Below, one piece after another: positions 15,617 through 24,984 of a DNA stretch of 64,000 nt. The notes under the pieces are model-generated. The model was not told where the DNA came from. It searched no databases and saw only the letters and a list, made by a program, of their open reading frames with translations. Where the stretch lies: NCBI RefSeq assembly GCF_900113245.1, contig NZ_FOOQ01000002.1, forward strand, positions 718,881 through 782,880. The letters are read 5' to 3'. The position numbers and the translations under genes were made by a program. This stretch comes from Halopelagius inordinatus (GTDB lineage: Archaea; Halobacteriota; Halobacteria; Halobacteriales; Haloferacaceae). The number at the start of each line of letters is the position of its first letter. Within the stretch, counting starts at the first letter, position 1.

Positions 15617-17380
15617 CTAATCGGCGTCGTACGGGTCGTCCGTCCGTTCGACGGTGTCCAACGCGGCGGAGACGAGAGCGTCGCCGTAGTCCGCGCGCGC
15701 CGCCGCCTCTGTCACTTTCCCGAGACGAAGGTCCCGGCCGAGTGCTTCTGGGGTTCTGTCTTCGGGCGCGCCGTATCCGCCTGCGCCCGGCGTTCGGATG
15801 CTAACGACGCTTCCGGACGGGAGCGACCGGGTCGTCTTCGCGGGAAGTCGCTCTCGAACCGCCCCGTCGTCGTCGACGAGAGCGTCCAGACCCGGACTCC
15901 CGTCGTCGCCGCCGTCGAGTCCGTACGGGGCGTTCGTCCGCCGGTCGGCGAGGAGGCTGAACGTCGCCTCGTGGTCGCGAACGCGGATGTCGCGCCGAAG
16001 TCCCAGACCGCCGCGGAACTCGCCCGCGCCGCCGGAGTCAGGGCGGAGTTCGTACCGTTCGATCCGGAGGGGGTACGCCGTCTCCAACACCTCCGCGGGC
16101 GTGTTCATCGTGTTCGACATGTGGACGTGGACGGCGTCGACGCCGTCTCTCCCGGCGCGTCCACCGAACCCGCCGCCCTGCGTCTCGTAGAACGCGTACG
16201 GACTGCCGTCTCGGGGGTCCGTCCCGCCGAAGGTGACGTTGTTCATCGTCCCTTGGGACCCCGCGACCACCCGGTCGGGGACGACGCCGCCGAACGCGCC
16301 GAGGACGGCGTCGGTCACCCGTTGACTCGTCTCTAAGTTCCCGCCGACGACCGCCGCGGGCGGCGTCGGGTTCACGATGGTTCCCTCGGGGGCGTCGACC
16401 GTCACCGGTCGGTAACAGCCGTGATTCGGCGGGATATCCGGGTCGGTCACGCACCGCACGGCGTAGTACGTCGCCGACGCGGTGACGGCGAAGACGGCGT
16501 TTACGGGCCCCTCGGTCTGTGCCGCGGTACCCTCGAAGTCAACGACGACTTCGTCGTCGGAGACGGTGACCGCCACCTCGACGGGTAGGGTCTCGTTTCC
16601 GCGCCCGTCGTCGTCGAGTACGTCGGAGAACTCGTACGTTCCGTCGGGTAACTCCGCTATCTCCGCGCGCATCCGCCGTTCGGAGTAGTCTTTGACGGCG
16701 TCCAGCGTCGCGTCGAGTTCGTCGCCGTGGTCCGCCGCGAGGTCGGAGAACCGCCGCCGCCCGGTGGCGTTTGCGGCCTCTTGGGCCCGCAGGTCGCCGC
16801 GTCGTTCCTCGGGCGTCCGCACGTTCGCGAGGATGATGTCGAGGACGTCCTCGTTCGTCTCGCCGCCCTCGGCGAACTTCACCGGCGGAATCCGAAGCCC
16901 CTCTTGGTATATCTCGGTGGAGTCGGCGGCGACGCTCCCCGCGCGGGCGCCGCCGATATCGGCGTGGTGCGCGCGGTTGGCCGCGTACGCGACGACGTCG
17001 CCGTCGCGGAACACCGGCGAGACGAGGGTCAGGTCCGGGAGATGCGCCCCGCCGCGGAACGGGTCGTTGAGGAGGACGGAGTCGCCCGGGTCCAGCGTCT
17101 CCGGCGGATACCGGTCGATGGCCGCGCGCACGGAGAACGGCATCGCGCCGAGGTGGACGGGCATCGTCTCGGCCTGCGCTATCATCTCCCCGTCGGCGTC
17201 GAACAGAGCGGTCGAACAGTCGCGCCGTTCCTTGATGTTCGGCGAGTAGCCGGTCCGAACGAGGTTCGCGTTCATCTCCTCTGCGATGGCCGTACAGGCG
17301 TTTCTGACGACTTCGAGCGTCACCGGGTCCACGTCGTCCGCCGCGCCGCCGGGCGCGCCGCCCGCCGAGTCGTCGCTCAT
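15617..17380 (-). CDS. hyuB: Hydantoinase/oxoprolinase subunit B
   Basis: A 587-residue subunit of an ATP-dependent N-methylhydantoinase or 5-oxoprolinase type enzyme, which opens a cyclic amide ring. Family marks are an N-terminal DPVTLEVVRNACTAIAEEMNANLVR (part), DPGDSVLLNDPFRGGAHLPD and a late GGFGGRAGRDGVDAVH. ATG 17380 overlaps the stop of hyuA by four bases, so the pair is translationally coupled. Possible substrates are 5-oxoproline or hydantoins; the sequence does not decide, although a gamma-glutamyltransferase in the window makes oxoproline a reasonable guess. Confidence 0.92.
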   Translation of the reverse strand: MSDDSAGGAPGGAADDVDPVTLEVVRNACTAIAEEMNANLVRTGYSPNIKERRDCSTALFDADGEMIAQAETMPVHLGAMPFSVRAAIDRYPPETLDPGDSVLLNDPFRGGAHLPDLTLVSPVFRDGDVVAYAANRAHHADIGGARAGSVAADSTEIYQEGLRIPPVKFAEGGETNEDVLDIILANVRTPEERRGDLRAQEAANATGRRRFSDLAADHGDELDATLDAVKDYSERRMRAEIAELPDGTYEFSDVLDDDGRGNETLPVEVAVTVSDDEVVVDFEGTAAQTEGPVNAVFAVTASATYYAVRCVTDPDIPPNHGCYRPVTVDAPEGTIVNPTPPAAVVGGNLETSQRVTDAVLGAFGGVVPDRVVAGSQGTMNNVTFGGTDPRDGSPYAFYETQGGGFGGRAGRDGVDAVHVHMSNTMNTPAEVLETAYPLRIERYELRPDSGGAGEFRGGLGLRRDIRVRDHEATFSLLADRRTNAPYGLDGGDDGSPGLDALVDDDGAVRERLPAKTTRSLPSGSVVSIRTPGAGGYGAPEDRTPEALGRDLRLGKVTEAAARADYGDALVSAALDTVERTDDPYDAD

Positions 17381-19419
17381 TCGCCCACCTCCACGACGAG
17401 GTTGGCCGCGTCGTCCACGCGCACGGTCTGTCCGGGATGGACGACGGTGGTACTCTCCTCGCCTTCGACGACGGCGGGGCCCTCGAAGGCGGCGTCCGTC
17501 GGGAGTCGCGTCCGGTCGTACACGCGGGCGTCGAACGCCTCGCCGGAGAGGACGACGCGGCGCGTCTCGGTGATAGCATCCTCGACGGACCCCTCCCGCC
17601 TCTCGGGTTCGAGATTCGGCGGCGAGACGAGTCCGCGCGCCCGAAGCCGGAGCGTCACGAGTTCGACCGGTTCCTCGGGGTACGCGTGGCCGTACCGCCG
17701 TTCGTGCGCCTCGTGGAACCGCTCTCGGGCGTCCGCGAGTTCCGCCTCGTCCACCTCGGGGGCCACCGGAACGGAGAGTTCGAACGACTGCCCGGCGTAC
17801 CGCAGGTCGACGGACGCCTCGAACCTCGCCGCGTCACCGGCGAACCCCTCGTCTTCGAGTCGTTCGCGGCCGTCTTCGACGAAGTCGGCGAACGCGTCGC
17901 GAACGTCGCGGGGGTCGACCTCCGCGAGGGGCCGAACCCGAGAGGTGCTGTAGTCGTACAACACGTCGCTTATCAGGAGACCGAGAGCCGAGAGGACGCC
18001 GGCCGTCCGCGGGACGACGACGCGCGGCGCGTCGAGGGCGTCCGCGAGTTCCGCCGCGTGCAGGGGGCCCGCGCCGCCGAAGGCGACGACGGCGAACTCC
18101 CTGGGGTCGTAGCCGCGTTCGACGCTGACGACTCGAAGCGCGCGTTCCATGTTCGCGTTCGCGACGTCGACGACGCCTTGGGCGGCCGCCTCGGGCGTCG
18201 TCCCCGCCTCCTCGGCGAGCGATTCGAACGCCGCCTCGACGGCGTCTCGCGTCCCCGAGAGGTCGTCTGCGAGGAACGCCTCCGGGTCGATACGGCCCAA
18301 GAGGAGGTGCGCGTCCGTGATCGTCGGGTCGGTACCGCCGCGGCCGTAACAGATTGGTCCGGGCTCTGCGCCCGCCGAACGCGGGCCGACGCGGAGTGCG
18401 CCGCCGGTGTCCACCCACGCGATGGACCCGCCGCCCGCGCCGACGGTGTGGACGTCCACCGTCGGGACGGAGACGGGGTAGTCGCCCACCGTCGTCTCCG
18501 TCGTCACGAGTGGGTCGCCGTCGGTGACCACGGACACGTCGCAGGAGGTACCGCCCATATCCATCGTCACGATGTCCTCGAACCCGCACGCCGTCGCGAC
18601 GTGCGTCGCGCCCTGCACCCCCGCCGCCGGGCCCGAGAGGAGCGTGTTGACGGGGCGTTCGCGCGCCGCCTCGGCGGTGATGATGCCGCCGTTCGACTGC
18701 ATTATCTTCAGCGGTGCCTCGACGCCCGCCTCCCGCACGTCCTCGGAGAGGTTTCCCACGTAGCGGTCTATCACGGGTTTCAAAGCGGCGTTCAGCGCCG
18801 TCGTCAGCGTTCGTTCGTACTCGCGAATCTCGGGCAGGACGGTCGAGGAGAGAGAAATCGACGCGTCGATGCCCTCTTCACGGAGAATCTCGCGGACGCG
18901 CCGTTCGTGCGCGTCGTTCTCGAACGGAAAGAGCAGGGAGACGGCGACGCTCTCGACGCCCGACTCGCGAAGTTCGGCGGCGACGGCGCGCGCGTCCGCC
19001 TCCGAGAGCGGTTCTAACTCCTCGCCGCGTTCGTCCACCCGGCCGCGAACCTCGTACCGCCTGTCGCGTTCGACCACCGGGTCGGGCTTCTCCACGTCGA
19101 AGTCGTAGATGTCCGGTCGGTTCTGTCGGCCGATTTCGAGGGCGTCGCGAAAGCCCGCCGTCGTGACGAGTGCGGTGTCGGCCCACTCGCCTTCGAGGAC
19201 GGCGTTCGTCGCCACCGTCGTCCCGTGGCCGAAAAACGACACGGACGACGCCTGTACCCCGTCACGTTCGACGGCGGCGTCCAGCCCGTTCGAGACGCCC
19301 CGTTCGGGTGCGTCCGGCGTGGAGGGGACTTTCGTGACGCTCAATCGGCCGTCGCGGACGGTCACCACGTCGGTGAACGTCCCGCCGACGTCGACGCCGA
19401 CGCGCGTCTCCTCTGTCAC
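17377..19419 (-). CDS. hyuA: Hydantoinase/oxoprolinase subunit A
   Basis: A 680-residue actin-fold ATPase subunit partnering HyuB. The phosphate-binding start VGVDVGGTFTDVV, then FGHGTTVATNAVLEG, the central MDMGGTSCDVSVV and AFGGAGPLHAAELAD are the family blocks in order. I chose GTG 19419, eleven codons before VGVDVGG; the frame continues upstream to 19521 but with no family residues. First gene of the hyuAB operon, divergent from the propeller membrane protein at 19548. Confidence 0.92.
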   Translation of the reverse strand: MTEETRVGVDVGGTFTDVVTVRDGRLSVTKVPSTPDAPERGVSNGLDAAVERDGVQASSVSFFGHGTTVATNAVLEGEWADTALVTTAGFRDALEIGRQNRPDIYDFDVEKPDPVVERDRRYEVRGRVDERGEELEPLSEADARAVAAELRESGVESVAVSLLFPFENDAHERRVREILREEGIDASISLSSTVLPEIREYERTLTTALNAALKPVIDRYVGNLSEDVREAGVEAPLKIMQSNGGIITAEAARERPVNTLLSGPAAGVQGATHVATACGFEDIVTMDMGGTSCDVSVVTDGDPLVTTETTVGDYPVSVPTVDVHTVGAGGGSIAWVDTGGALRVGPRSAGAEPGPICYGRGGTDPTITDAHLLLGRIDPEAFLADDLSGTRDAVEAAFESLAEEAGTTPEAAAQGVVDVANANMERALRVVSVERGYDPREFAVVAFGGAGPLHAAELADALDAPRVVVPRTAGVLSALGLLISDVLYDYSTSRVRPLAEVDPRDVRDAFADFVEDGRERLEDEGFAGDAARFEASVDLRYAGQSFELSVPVAPEVDEAELADARERFHEAHERRYGHAYPEEPVELVTLRLRARGLVSPPNLEPERREGSVEDAITETRRVVLSGEAFDARVYDRTRLPTDAAFEGPAVVEGEESTTVVHPGQTVRVDDAANLVVEVGE

Positions 19420-19547
19420 TCGGGGCCACCTCGCTCGCGCGTGTCGCTCGCTCGCATACGTCCGATGTGTGCGGCGACCCAACTGAACGTTCGCATCCCG
19501 GCGGGCGGCGAAAGCCCTCAAGCGTGCGGAGACACAACTCAGAACAG

Positions 19548-20840
19548 ATGACTCGTCCCGAACGCCGAGAAGACGGCTTCGTCGCGTTCTACCGAGGGTA
19601 CACGAAGACGTGGATTCACGCGCTCGCCACCGTCGCCCTCACCGCGTTCGGGACGCTGACCACCGTTCACCGCTTTTTCGCCGTCGTCGCCATCGTCGCG
19701 TACCTCCTCCCGTTGGTTGTCCAGTACGCGAGGTACGCCTCCGGAGAGACGGACCGGACAGCGGACGGCGCGGGGTCGAACGGTCGGGTGGAGACGGACG
19801 AGCTGTCGGCGTCGGGGACGGACGGTGGGCCGGCGTCGAGGACGGATGCCGCGGACGCGACGCCGTCGGACCCGACGTCGAGAGCGGAGGTGGCGGAGAC
19901 CGAGACGGCGGACTCGGAGACGACCACAGGGACCGACTCGTCGTCCGAACCGCGGTGGACCGCGGTCGATTCGCCGACGGGGGAGACGTTGTTCGACGCC
20001 GCGATAGCGGGCGACGACGCCTACGCCGTCGGGTCCGACGGTGTCGTCGTCGCCGGGGCCGGTACCGATGACTGGCGCGTCGTCCTCTCCGACGGCCCCG
20101 GAGCGGGGGCGAACGCGCTTCGGGGAATCGACGCCGTGCCGGGCGGCGGCGTCTGGGTGGCCGGTGACGGCGGCGCGGTCGGCCGCTTGGACCCCGACAC
20201 CGACAGACACGTCGATTACTCCGCGCCGGACGGCGACACGTCGAACGTCGCGGCCGTCGCCGCGGCCGGAGAACCCGGCGACGAGACGGTGCTTCTGGCC
20301 GACGGGTCCGGGCGAGTTCGTCGGGGGCGATATCGAGACGGTGAGCTCGCATGGGACGACCCGACCAAACCCGGTAGCGGGTCGAGCATCGCGGCTATCT
20401 CGCTCCGCGAGGACGGAAGCGGCTACCTCTGCGACACGAGCGACGGCGTCTACGCGACGAGAGACGGCGGCCGGACGTTCGAGTCGGTCGGTCCGGTCGG
20501 GGCGGACGGAACGCTCACCGACGTGGCGGCGACCGAACCCGAAACGTGCCTCGTCGCCGCCGACGACGGCGTGATTCGGAGGTACGACGGGACGACGTGG
20601 ACACCCCACCGCCTCGGCGACGACCCACTCCGCGCGCTCTCGGCGAGCGGAAATCGGGCCGTCGCGTGCGCCGACGGCGGCACAGTGTACGAGCGGTCCG
20701 ATTCGAGCGACTGGACCCAGGTTTCGACGCCGACGTCGGCGTCGCTCCGCGGCGTGGCGGTCGGCGACGCGAGGGCGGTCGGCGTCGGAGAAGAAGGCAG
20801 TATCGTCGAACGACTCGGCCGAGAGACGGACGCGGCGTGA
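19548..20840 (+). CDS. Membrane-anchored beta-propeller protein
   Basis: A 430-residue protein from ATG 19548. The N-terminus has two hydrophobic helices (about residues 22-60), followed by an acidic Thr/Ser-rich linker of about 80 residues and a propeller domain. Its blades repeat patterns such as DDAYAVGSDGVVVAG, GGGVWVAGDGGAVGRLD and GVYATRDGGRTFESVG, the last being an Asp-box (BNR-like) turn as in photosystem II stability factor Ycf48-like proteins. The propeller probably sits outside the membrane. Binding partner unknown. Confidence 0.75.
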   Translation: MTRPERREDGFVAFYRGYTKTWIHALATVALTAFGTLTTVHRFFAVVAIVAYLLPLVVQYARYASGETDRTADGAGSNGRVETDELSASGTDGGPASRTDAADATPSDPTSRAEVAETETADSETTTGTDSSSEPRWTAVDSPTGETLFDAAIAGDDAYAVGSDGVVVAGAGTDDWRVVLSDGPGAGANALRGIDAVPGGGVWVAGDGGAVGRLDPDTDRHVDYSAPDGDTSNVAAVAAAGEPGDETVLLADGSGRVRRGRYRDGELAWDDPTKPGSGSSIAAISLREDGSGYLCDTSDGVYATRDGGRTFESVGPVGADGTLTDVAATEPETCLVAADDGVIRRYDGTTWTPHRLGDDPLRALSASGNRAVACADGGTVYERSDSSDWTQVSTPTSASLRGVAVGDARAVGVGEEGSIVERLGRETDAA

Positions 20841-20847
20841 GAGCGCG

Positions 20848-22605
20848 TTACTTCTCTTCGACGTGGCGGACTTCGACGGCGACGCCGCGAGTGCTCTCTG
20901 TCATCTCGCGTCCGAACATCTCCGCGCGGCCGATGGCGAACGCCTTCGGCCCCTCGACGACGACTTCGTCGCCGGAGCGGATGTCGTTGTCCGCGTCCAC
21001 GACGCCGGGCGCGAGAACGCTGCCGTGCGGCGCGAAGTTGTCTATCTCCACGCGCTTCGTCGGAGCGTCCGACTCGGCCCACATCCGCGCGCCGCGGAGG
21101 GTGAACGAGAGCACGCCGTACTGCGGCACCATCGTCGCGAGTTGCTCGCCGTCGCCGTCTCTGACCTGCAGTTTGGGGTAGCGACTCGTCATCTGGACGT
21201 CCGCCGCTCCGAACAACTCGTCGCCCGCGCCGGGGCCGAACTGGTAGTCCGCGAGAGCTTTGACCGTGTTGTGCTCTCGCTCTCGTTTCGAGTACTTCAG
21301 TTCGCCGTCCAGCGCCGACATGAGGTTCGAGATGGATTCGGTCGTCGTCGGGTGGTCCGCGACGGTGTACTCGAACGGAACGTCCACCTCGCTCTCGACG
21401 CGTTCGCAGATGTCGCGGTAGCCGTGGTCGGGCACGTGCGCGATGACGCGCGGGTAGTCGTTGCGTTCGAGATACCGCCGGAGAACCCGCGCGACGAACT
21501 GCTTTTCGTCCTCGGACCACCGGCCGGTCACCACCGAATCGTAGTGTTGGGCCGGGTAGGTGAGTTCGAGTTCCTGCGGGACGACGCCGATGGGCGAGGT
21601 CATGGAGGCGAGGTGGCCGCGGAACTGAATCGCGTCGTGGAACTGGCCGTGACTCTGGGACTCGCTGTAGGGCTTTTTCGCCGAACAGGGAACCAAAACG
21701 AGCGGGTTGTCGAACCGGCTCTGGTACCGCGTCGTCACGCGTTCTGCGAACCGCTGAATCTCGACGCGCCGGATGGTGTCGGACGTCGCCGCCGACAGTT
21801 CGGCGTTCCGGAGCAAGGGCGTTCGCTCCTCGACGTAGCCGTACTGCTGGTCGAACTGACGGAACGCCGCGGTCAACCACTGGTCGTGACGCGCCTGCCC
21901 CTCGATGTAGTCGCGGAGGCGTCCGTCGCGGACGCGGCGGCGAACCGTCGCCAGTTCCGTCCGCAGTGCCGTGACGTTGTGGTCGGCGCAGTCGGCGAGA
22001 GTGAACTCCTCGCGGGGCGTCCGACACGCCGCGCAGGAACACGGGAGTTCGTCCAGGTCTTCGAGAAAGTACTCGTTTTCGCTCGTGAGGTACATCCCCT
22101 CTCTGCCCTTCACGCGGGCGAGTTTCGCGTCCAGAAGGTCCACGCCCGCGTAGGCGAGGGTGGCGGCGTTCCGCGGCGTGGCGACGCCCGAGAGGTAGAG
22201 CGCGGTGTCTGCGGGTATCACGTCTTTCACCGCGCGGATCTCGTCTTCGAAGGCGGAGGCGTGGCCGACGAACCCCTGGGCGTCGGCGACGATGTACGCG
22301 TCCGCGCCGTAGTCGGCCGCCGTCTCGGCGGTGACGACGGCGGCGTGCGGGTACTCGACGTCGGGGTACTCGACGACGAAGGAAGACTGCACTCGTTCGT
22401 CGGTCCCGGCCGGGAACGCCCGGTGGGGGAGGACGGTCAACGCGTCTTCGGACCCCTCGGGGACCTCCTGTTCTGCGGCCCAGAGACTGCCCGCGTCTTC
22501 GACCACGTGGTCGACGAGGGCGGGCGTCGTAACGGGGTCCGACAGGCGGAGTTCGCCGATGCGGGCGGCCCCGTCCCGCGAGTGAATCTCGAAATACTCG
22601 GTCAT
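20848..22605 (-). CDS. arcS: Archaeosine synthase ArcS (TgtA2)
   Basis: Acts on preQ0 at tRNA position 15 after ArcTGT, adding lysine as the step before RaSEA cleavage to archaeosine. The 585-residue protein has a TGT-like barrel that lost the transglycosylase active site, zinc ligands CSCAAC at residues 189-194, the ArcS hallmark PCSAKKPY at 306-313 and a C-terminal PUA domain (RVEIDNFAPHGSVLAPGV, GDEVVVEGP, FAIGRAEM). Starts at ATG 22605. Its pathway partners RaSEA and ArcTGT lie on both sides within the window. Confidence 0.93.
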   Translation of the reverse strand: MTEYFEIHSRDGAARIGELRLSDPVTTPALVDHVVEDAGSLWAAEQEVPEGSEDALTVLPHRAFPAGTDERVQSSFVVEYPDVEYPHAAVVTAETAADYGADAYIVADAQGFVGHASAFEDEIRAVKDVIPADTALYLSGVATPRNAATLAYAGVDLLDAKLARVKGREGMYLTSENEYFLEDLDELPCSCAACRTPREEFTLADCADHNVTALRTELATVRRRVRDGRLRDYIEGQARHDQWLTAAFRQFDQQYGYVEERTPLLRNAELSAATSDTIRRVEIQRFAERVTTRYQSRFDNPLVLVPCSAKKPYSESQSHGQFHDAIQFRGHLASMTSPIGVVPQELELTYPAQHYDSVVTGRWSEDEKQFVARVLRRYLERNDYPRVIAHVPDHGYRDICERVESEVDVPFEYTVADHPTTTESISNLMSALDGELKYSKREREHNTVKALADYQFGPGAGDELFGAADVQMTSRYPKLQVRDGDGEQLATMVPQYGVLSFTLRGARMWAESDAPTKRVEIDNFAPHGSVLAPGVVDADNDIRSGDEVVVEGPKAFAIGRAEMFGREMTESTRGVAVEVRHVEEK

Positions 22606-22697
22606 GGCTGCGAGTCGGCCGCGGAGAGTGAACTATCTTCCTTTCTCCGACGGCCCGCGCCTGCGGTTTTTTGCGTCCGCCCTCCGTACCGACGACC

Positions 22698-23192
22698 GTG
22701 AAACGAACCGGACCGTGGTCCGCGTCCGAGACGGCGGCGTACCTCCGCGAGACGACGGTCCCGGTTCGCCTCGCCTGTCGGACGCCCGACGACCACCCGT
22801 GGATGCTCTCGCTTTGGTACGAGTGGACCGAGAACGGCGACGGAACGCCCGAACTGCGCTGTGCGACCGGTGCCGACGCGGACGTGATTCGCTATCTCCG
22901 AGGCGACCCCGAGGTGGCGTTCGAGGTGTCGGAGAACGACCCGCCGTACCGCGGCGTCCGCGGGCGCGGAACGGCGACTATCGAACCCGACGATAGCAAG
23001 ACGCTGCTTCGGTCGCTTCTGGAGCGATATCTCGGCGGCACCGACAACGAACTCGGAAAGAAGCTGTTGTCGGCGGACCGCGAGGAGGTTCGTATTCGCG
23101 TGACCCCCGAACGACTCCACACGTGGGACTTCACGGAGCGAATGCGAGACGTCGGAGAGAGAGACGAGACGGCGACTAGTGAGAAAGACTGA
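22698..23192 (+). CDS. Pyridoxamine 5'-phosphate oxidase-family flavin-binding protein
   Basis: A 164-residue single-domain protein from GTG 22698 with the split-barrel flavin fold: VPVRLACRTPDDHPWMLSLWYEW, RCATGADADVIRYLRGDPEVAFEVS and YRGVRGRGTATIEPD. Relatives include general FMN or F420-binding oxidoreductases of unknown substrate, and pyridoxamine phosphate oxidase itself is unlikely given the short length. Divergent from arcS. The Yip1-like gene follows 27 bases later, perhaps in the same transcript. Confidence 0.8.
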   Translation: MKRTGPWSASETAAYLRETTVPVRLACRTPDDHPWMLSLWYEWTENGDGTPELRCATGADADVIRYLRGDPEVAFEVSENDPPYRGVRGRGTATIEPDDSKTLLRSLLERYLGGTDNELGKKLLSADREEVRIRVTPERLHTWDFTERMRDVGERDETATSEKD

Positions 23193-23219
23193 TAGTACGC
23201 ACGGCTGACGGTTCGGTCG

Positions 23220-24182
23220 ATGTCCGCCCTCCCCGGCCCCCTCGTGCGATTGGTTCTCCCGTTCCGCGCCGACGAACCCGCGAACCCGACGCTCGCCGTC
23301 CTCGTCGTCCTTGCCGTCGCCGCCCTCGTCGCGTGGAGCGTCGCCGCCACCGTCCCTCTCTTCGAGACGAACGTCTCCGGAACGTCGGTCATCGACAACC
23401 CGTCGTACCCCGGGGACGTCCTCTGCGAGAACGACGCCTTCGATCGGACACCGAGCGGTTGTGACGAACCGAAGACGGTCGAGAAGGACCTCGGCGCTCA
23501 CGCCGCGAAGACGGCCTCGAACCTCGTCGTCCCCTTCGGACTCGCGGTCGTATTCGGGTGGCTAGTCGCCGCGGCGGTCGTCTGGTCGTTCACCGGCGCG
23601 TCGCAGGGTGCCGGGACGTTCCGCGACGTTCTCTCGGGGACGGCGTGGGGGTTGGTTCCGTTTCTCCTCCCCGCGGCGGCCCGCCCGTTCCTCGCCGAAT
23701 CCGCCGCGCGGGCGTTCGACTTCCCCGGAACGCTCGACGGCGTCGCCGCGGGCGTCCGAGCGATTCTCGTCGGGTTCGAGAGCGAACCGCTCGCTTTGCT
23801 CTCGTTCGTCGCTCTCGCGTGGTCCGCGTACGTCGTGGCCGGGGGTGCGCTGCGGACGCGGGATGTCACACCCGGACGGGCCGCCCTCGCGGCGTTCGGA
23901 CCCGCAGTACTCCTCGGAATCCTCTCTTCGGTCGGAAACGCGGTCGGACCGGTGCCCGGAGAAGCGGTCGGTTACGGCGTCGTCTTCGCTCTCGTCGGAG
24001 CGCTTCTCGTCGGTGCACCGCGCGGAGTCATCGAACTCAACAAGCAGACGGAACTCATCGGCTTCCGGAACACGCGGCGGGTCGAACCCGAGGAGTGGTA
24101 CGTCGCGCTTCACCGCTTCGGCGGCCTCGCACTCGTCGGACTCGGATACGCTCTCACCGGGAGTCCGTCGCTTTTGGTTTGA
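23220..24182 (+). CDS. Yip1-family integral membrane protein
   Basis: A 320-residue protein from ATG 23220 with about five or six hydrophobic helices, one near residues 24-48, and an external loop between helices one and two containing two Cys (VLCENDAFDRTPSGC) that could form a disulfide. The GAGTFRDVLSGTAWGLVPFLL segment is typical of Yip1-domain proteins in haloarchaea. Function in archaea is unknown. Confidence 0.7.
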   Translation: MSALPGPLVRLVLPFRADEPANPTLAVLVVLAVAALVAWSVAATVPLFETNVSGTSVIDNPSYPGDVLCENDAFDRTPSGCDEPKTVEKDLGAHAAKTASNLVVPFGLAVVFGWLVAAAVVWSFTGASQGAGTFRDVLSGTAWGLVPFLLPAAARPFLAESAARAFDFPGTLDGVAAGVRAILVGFESEPLALLSFVALAWSAYVVAGGALRTRDVTPGRAALAAFGPAVLLGILSSVGNAVGPVPGEAVGYGVVFALVGALLVGAPRGVIELNKQTELIGFRNTRRVEPEEWYVALHRFGGLALVGLGYALTGSPSLLV

Positions 24183-24268
24183 ACACGCCGATCAGAGAGT
24201 CGGCGACTCGGTCACACCGGACGGGAGAAGACGGGCGGCCGAGGGCGACCGACGGACGGCGAGTGCGC

Positions 24269-24574
24269 TCAATCGAACGAGACCCACGCGAGAAACGCCA
24301 GCCCGATGGTCTCGAAGACTGCCAACAGCATCATCAGTCGCCAGACGATGACGGGCACGGCGGTGCTGAACCACGCGGAGAGTTTCGGATCGACGAGGTA
24401 CATGTACAGAGCGAGCGCGTTCTCCGCGAGGAGGAAGACGGCGAAGACGAGGAGTCCGAGCGTGTGCTTCGAACGGAGCGCGAGGTAGTTCCGACTCCAG
24501 AGCGCCACCAACGCGAGCAACAGTAGGACGTTCGCGGCGGACGCGACGCGCGCGACGTCAACCCAGATGCTCAT
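24269..24574 (-). CDS. Small four-helix membrane protein paired with a winged-helix gene
   Basis: A 101-residue membrane protein from ATG 24574 with three to four hydrophobic helices (VASAANVLLLLALVAL, LGLLVFAVFLLAENAL, VPVIVWRLMMLLAVFETIGLAFLAW). It resembles, from memory, the haloarchaeal DUF7521-type proteins that often follow a winged-helix regulator. The regulator gene lies directly upstream on the same strand, 54 bases away, so the two are probably co-transcribed. Function unknown. Confidence 0.7.
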   Translation of the reverse strand: MSIWVDVARVASAANVLLLLALVALWSRNYLALRSKHTLGLLVFAVFLLAENALALYMYLVDPKLSAWFSTAVPVIVWRLMMLLAVFETIGLAFLAWVSFD

Positions 24575-24628
24575 CTGTTCTCCGTTTCCTTCCGTTCGTG
24601 ATATACACTTTCCCAAATCTCGCCATAC

Positions 24629-24904
24629 TCAGTCCACCTTCTCCAGAATCGTCTCCACCGTCTCCCAGTTCGCCCGGGCCACGCCGGACGGGAGATACAC
24701 CGCTCCGTAGTCGTCGCCGCTGTTTTCGACGACGTCGTTGTCCATCAACACGTCGAGGTGGTGACGGACCGTCTTGTAATCTAACTCCAACTCCTCGGCC
24801 AGTTGGTTCGCGTTTCGCGGCTGTTCCTCTATCGTGCGAAGGATGCGCGCGCGGTTCGGCCCGCCGCGCGTCCCGGTCAGCACGTACCAGAGGGCAGCCT
24901 CCAT
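24629..24904 (-). CDS. Winged-helix transcription regulator
   Basis: A 91-residue ArsR-like winged-helix protein from ATG 24904. The segment ARILRTIEEQPRNANQLAEEL leads into the recognition helix LDYKTVRHHLDVLMDNDVVE and a wing with YGAVYLPS. Single domain with no sensor. It lies just upstream of the small membrane protein gene, which it may control or be controlled with. Confidence 0.85.
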   Translation of the reverse strand: MEAALWYVLTGTRGGPNRARILRTIEEQPRNANQLAEELELDYKTVRHHLDVLMDNDVVENSGDDYGAVYLPSGVARANWETVETILEKVD

Positions 24905-24984
24905 CACTCGAAAGAGCTTCCCGAAACCATGTAAGCACACCGGACACGTCGGCAACCGCGGAGATTCGCCCGCGACCGGTCGTC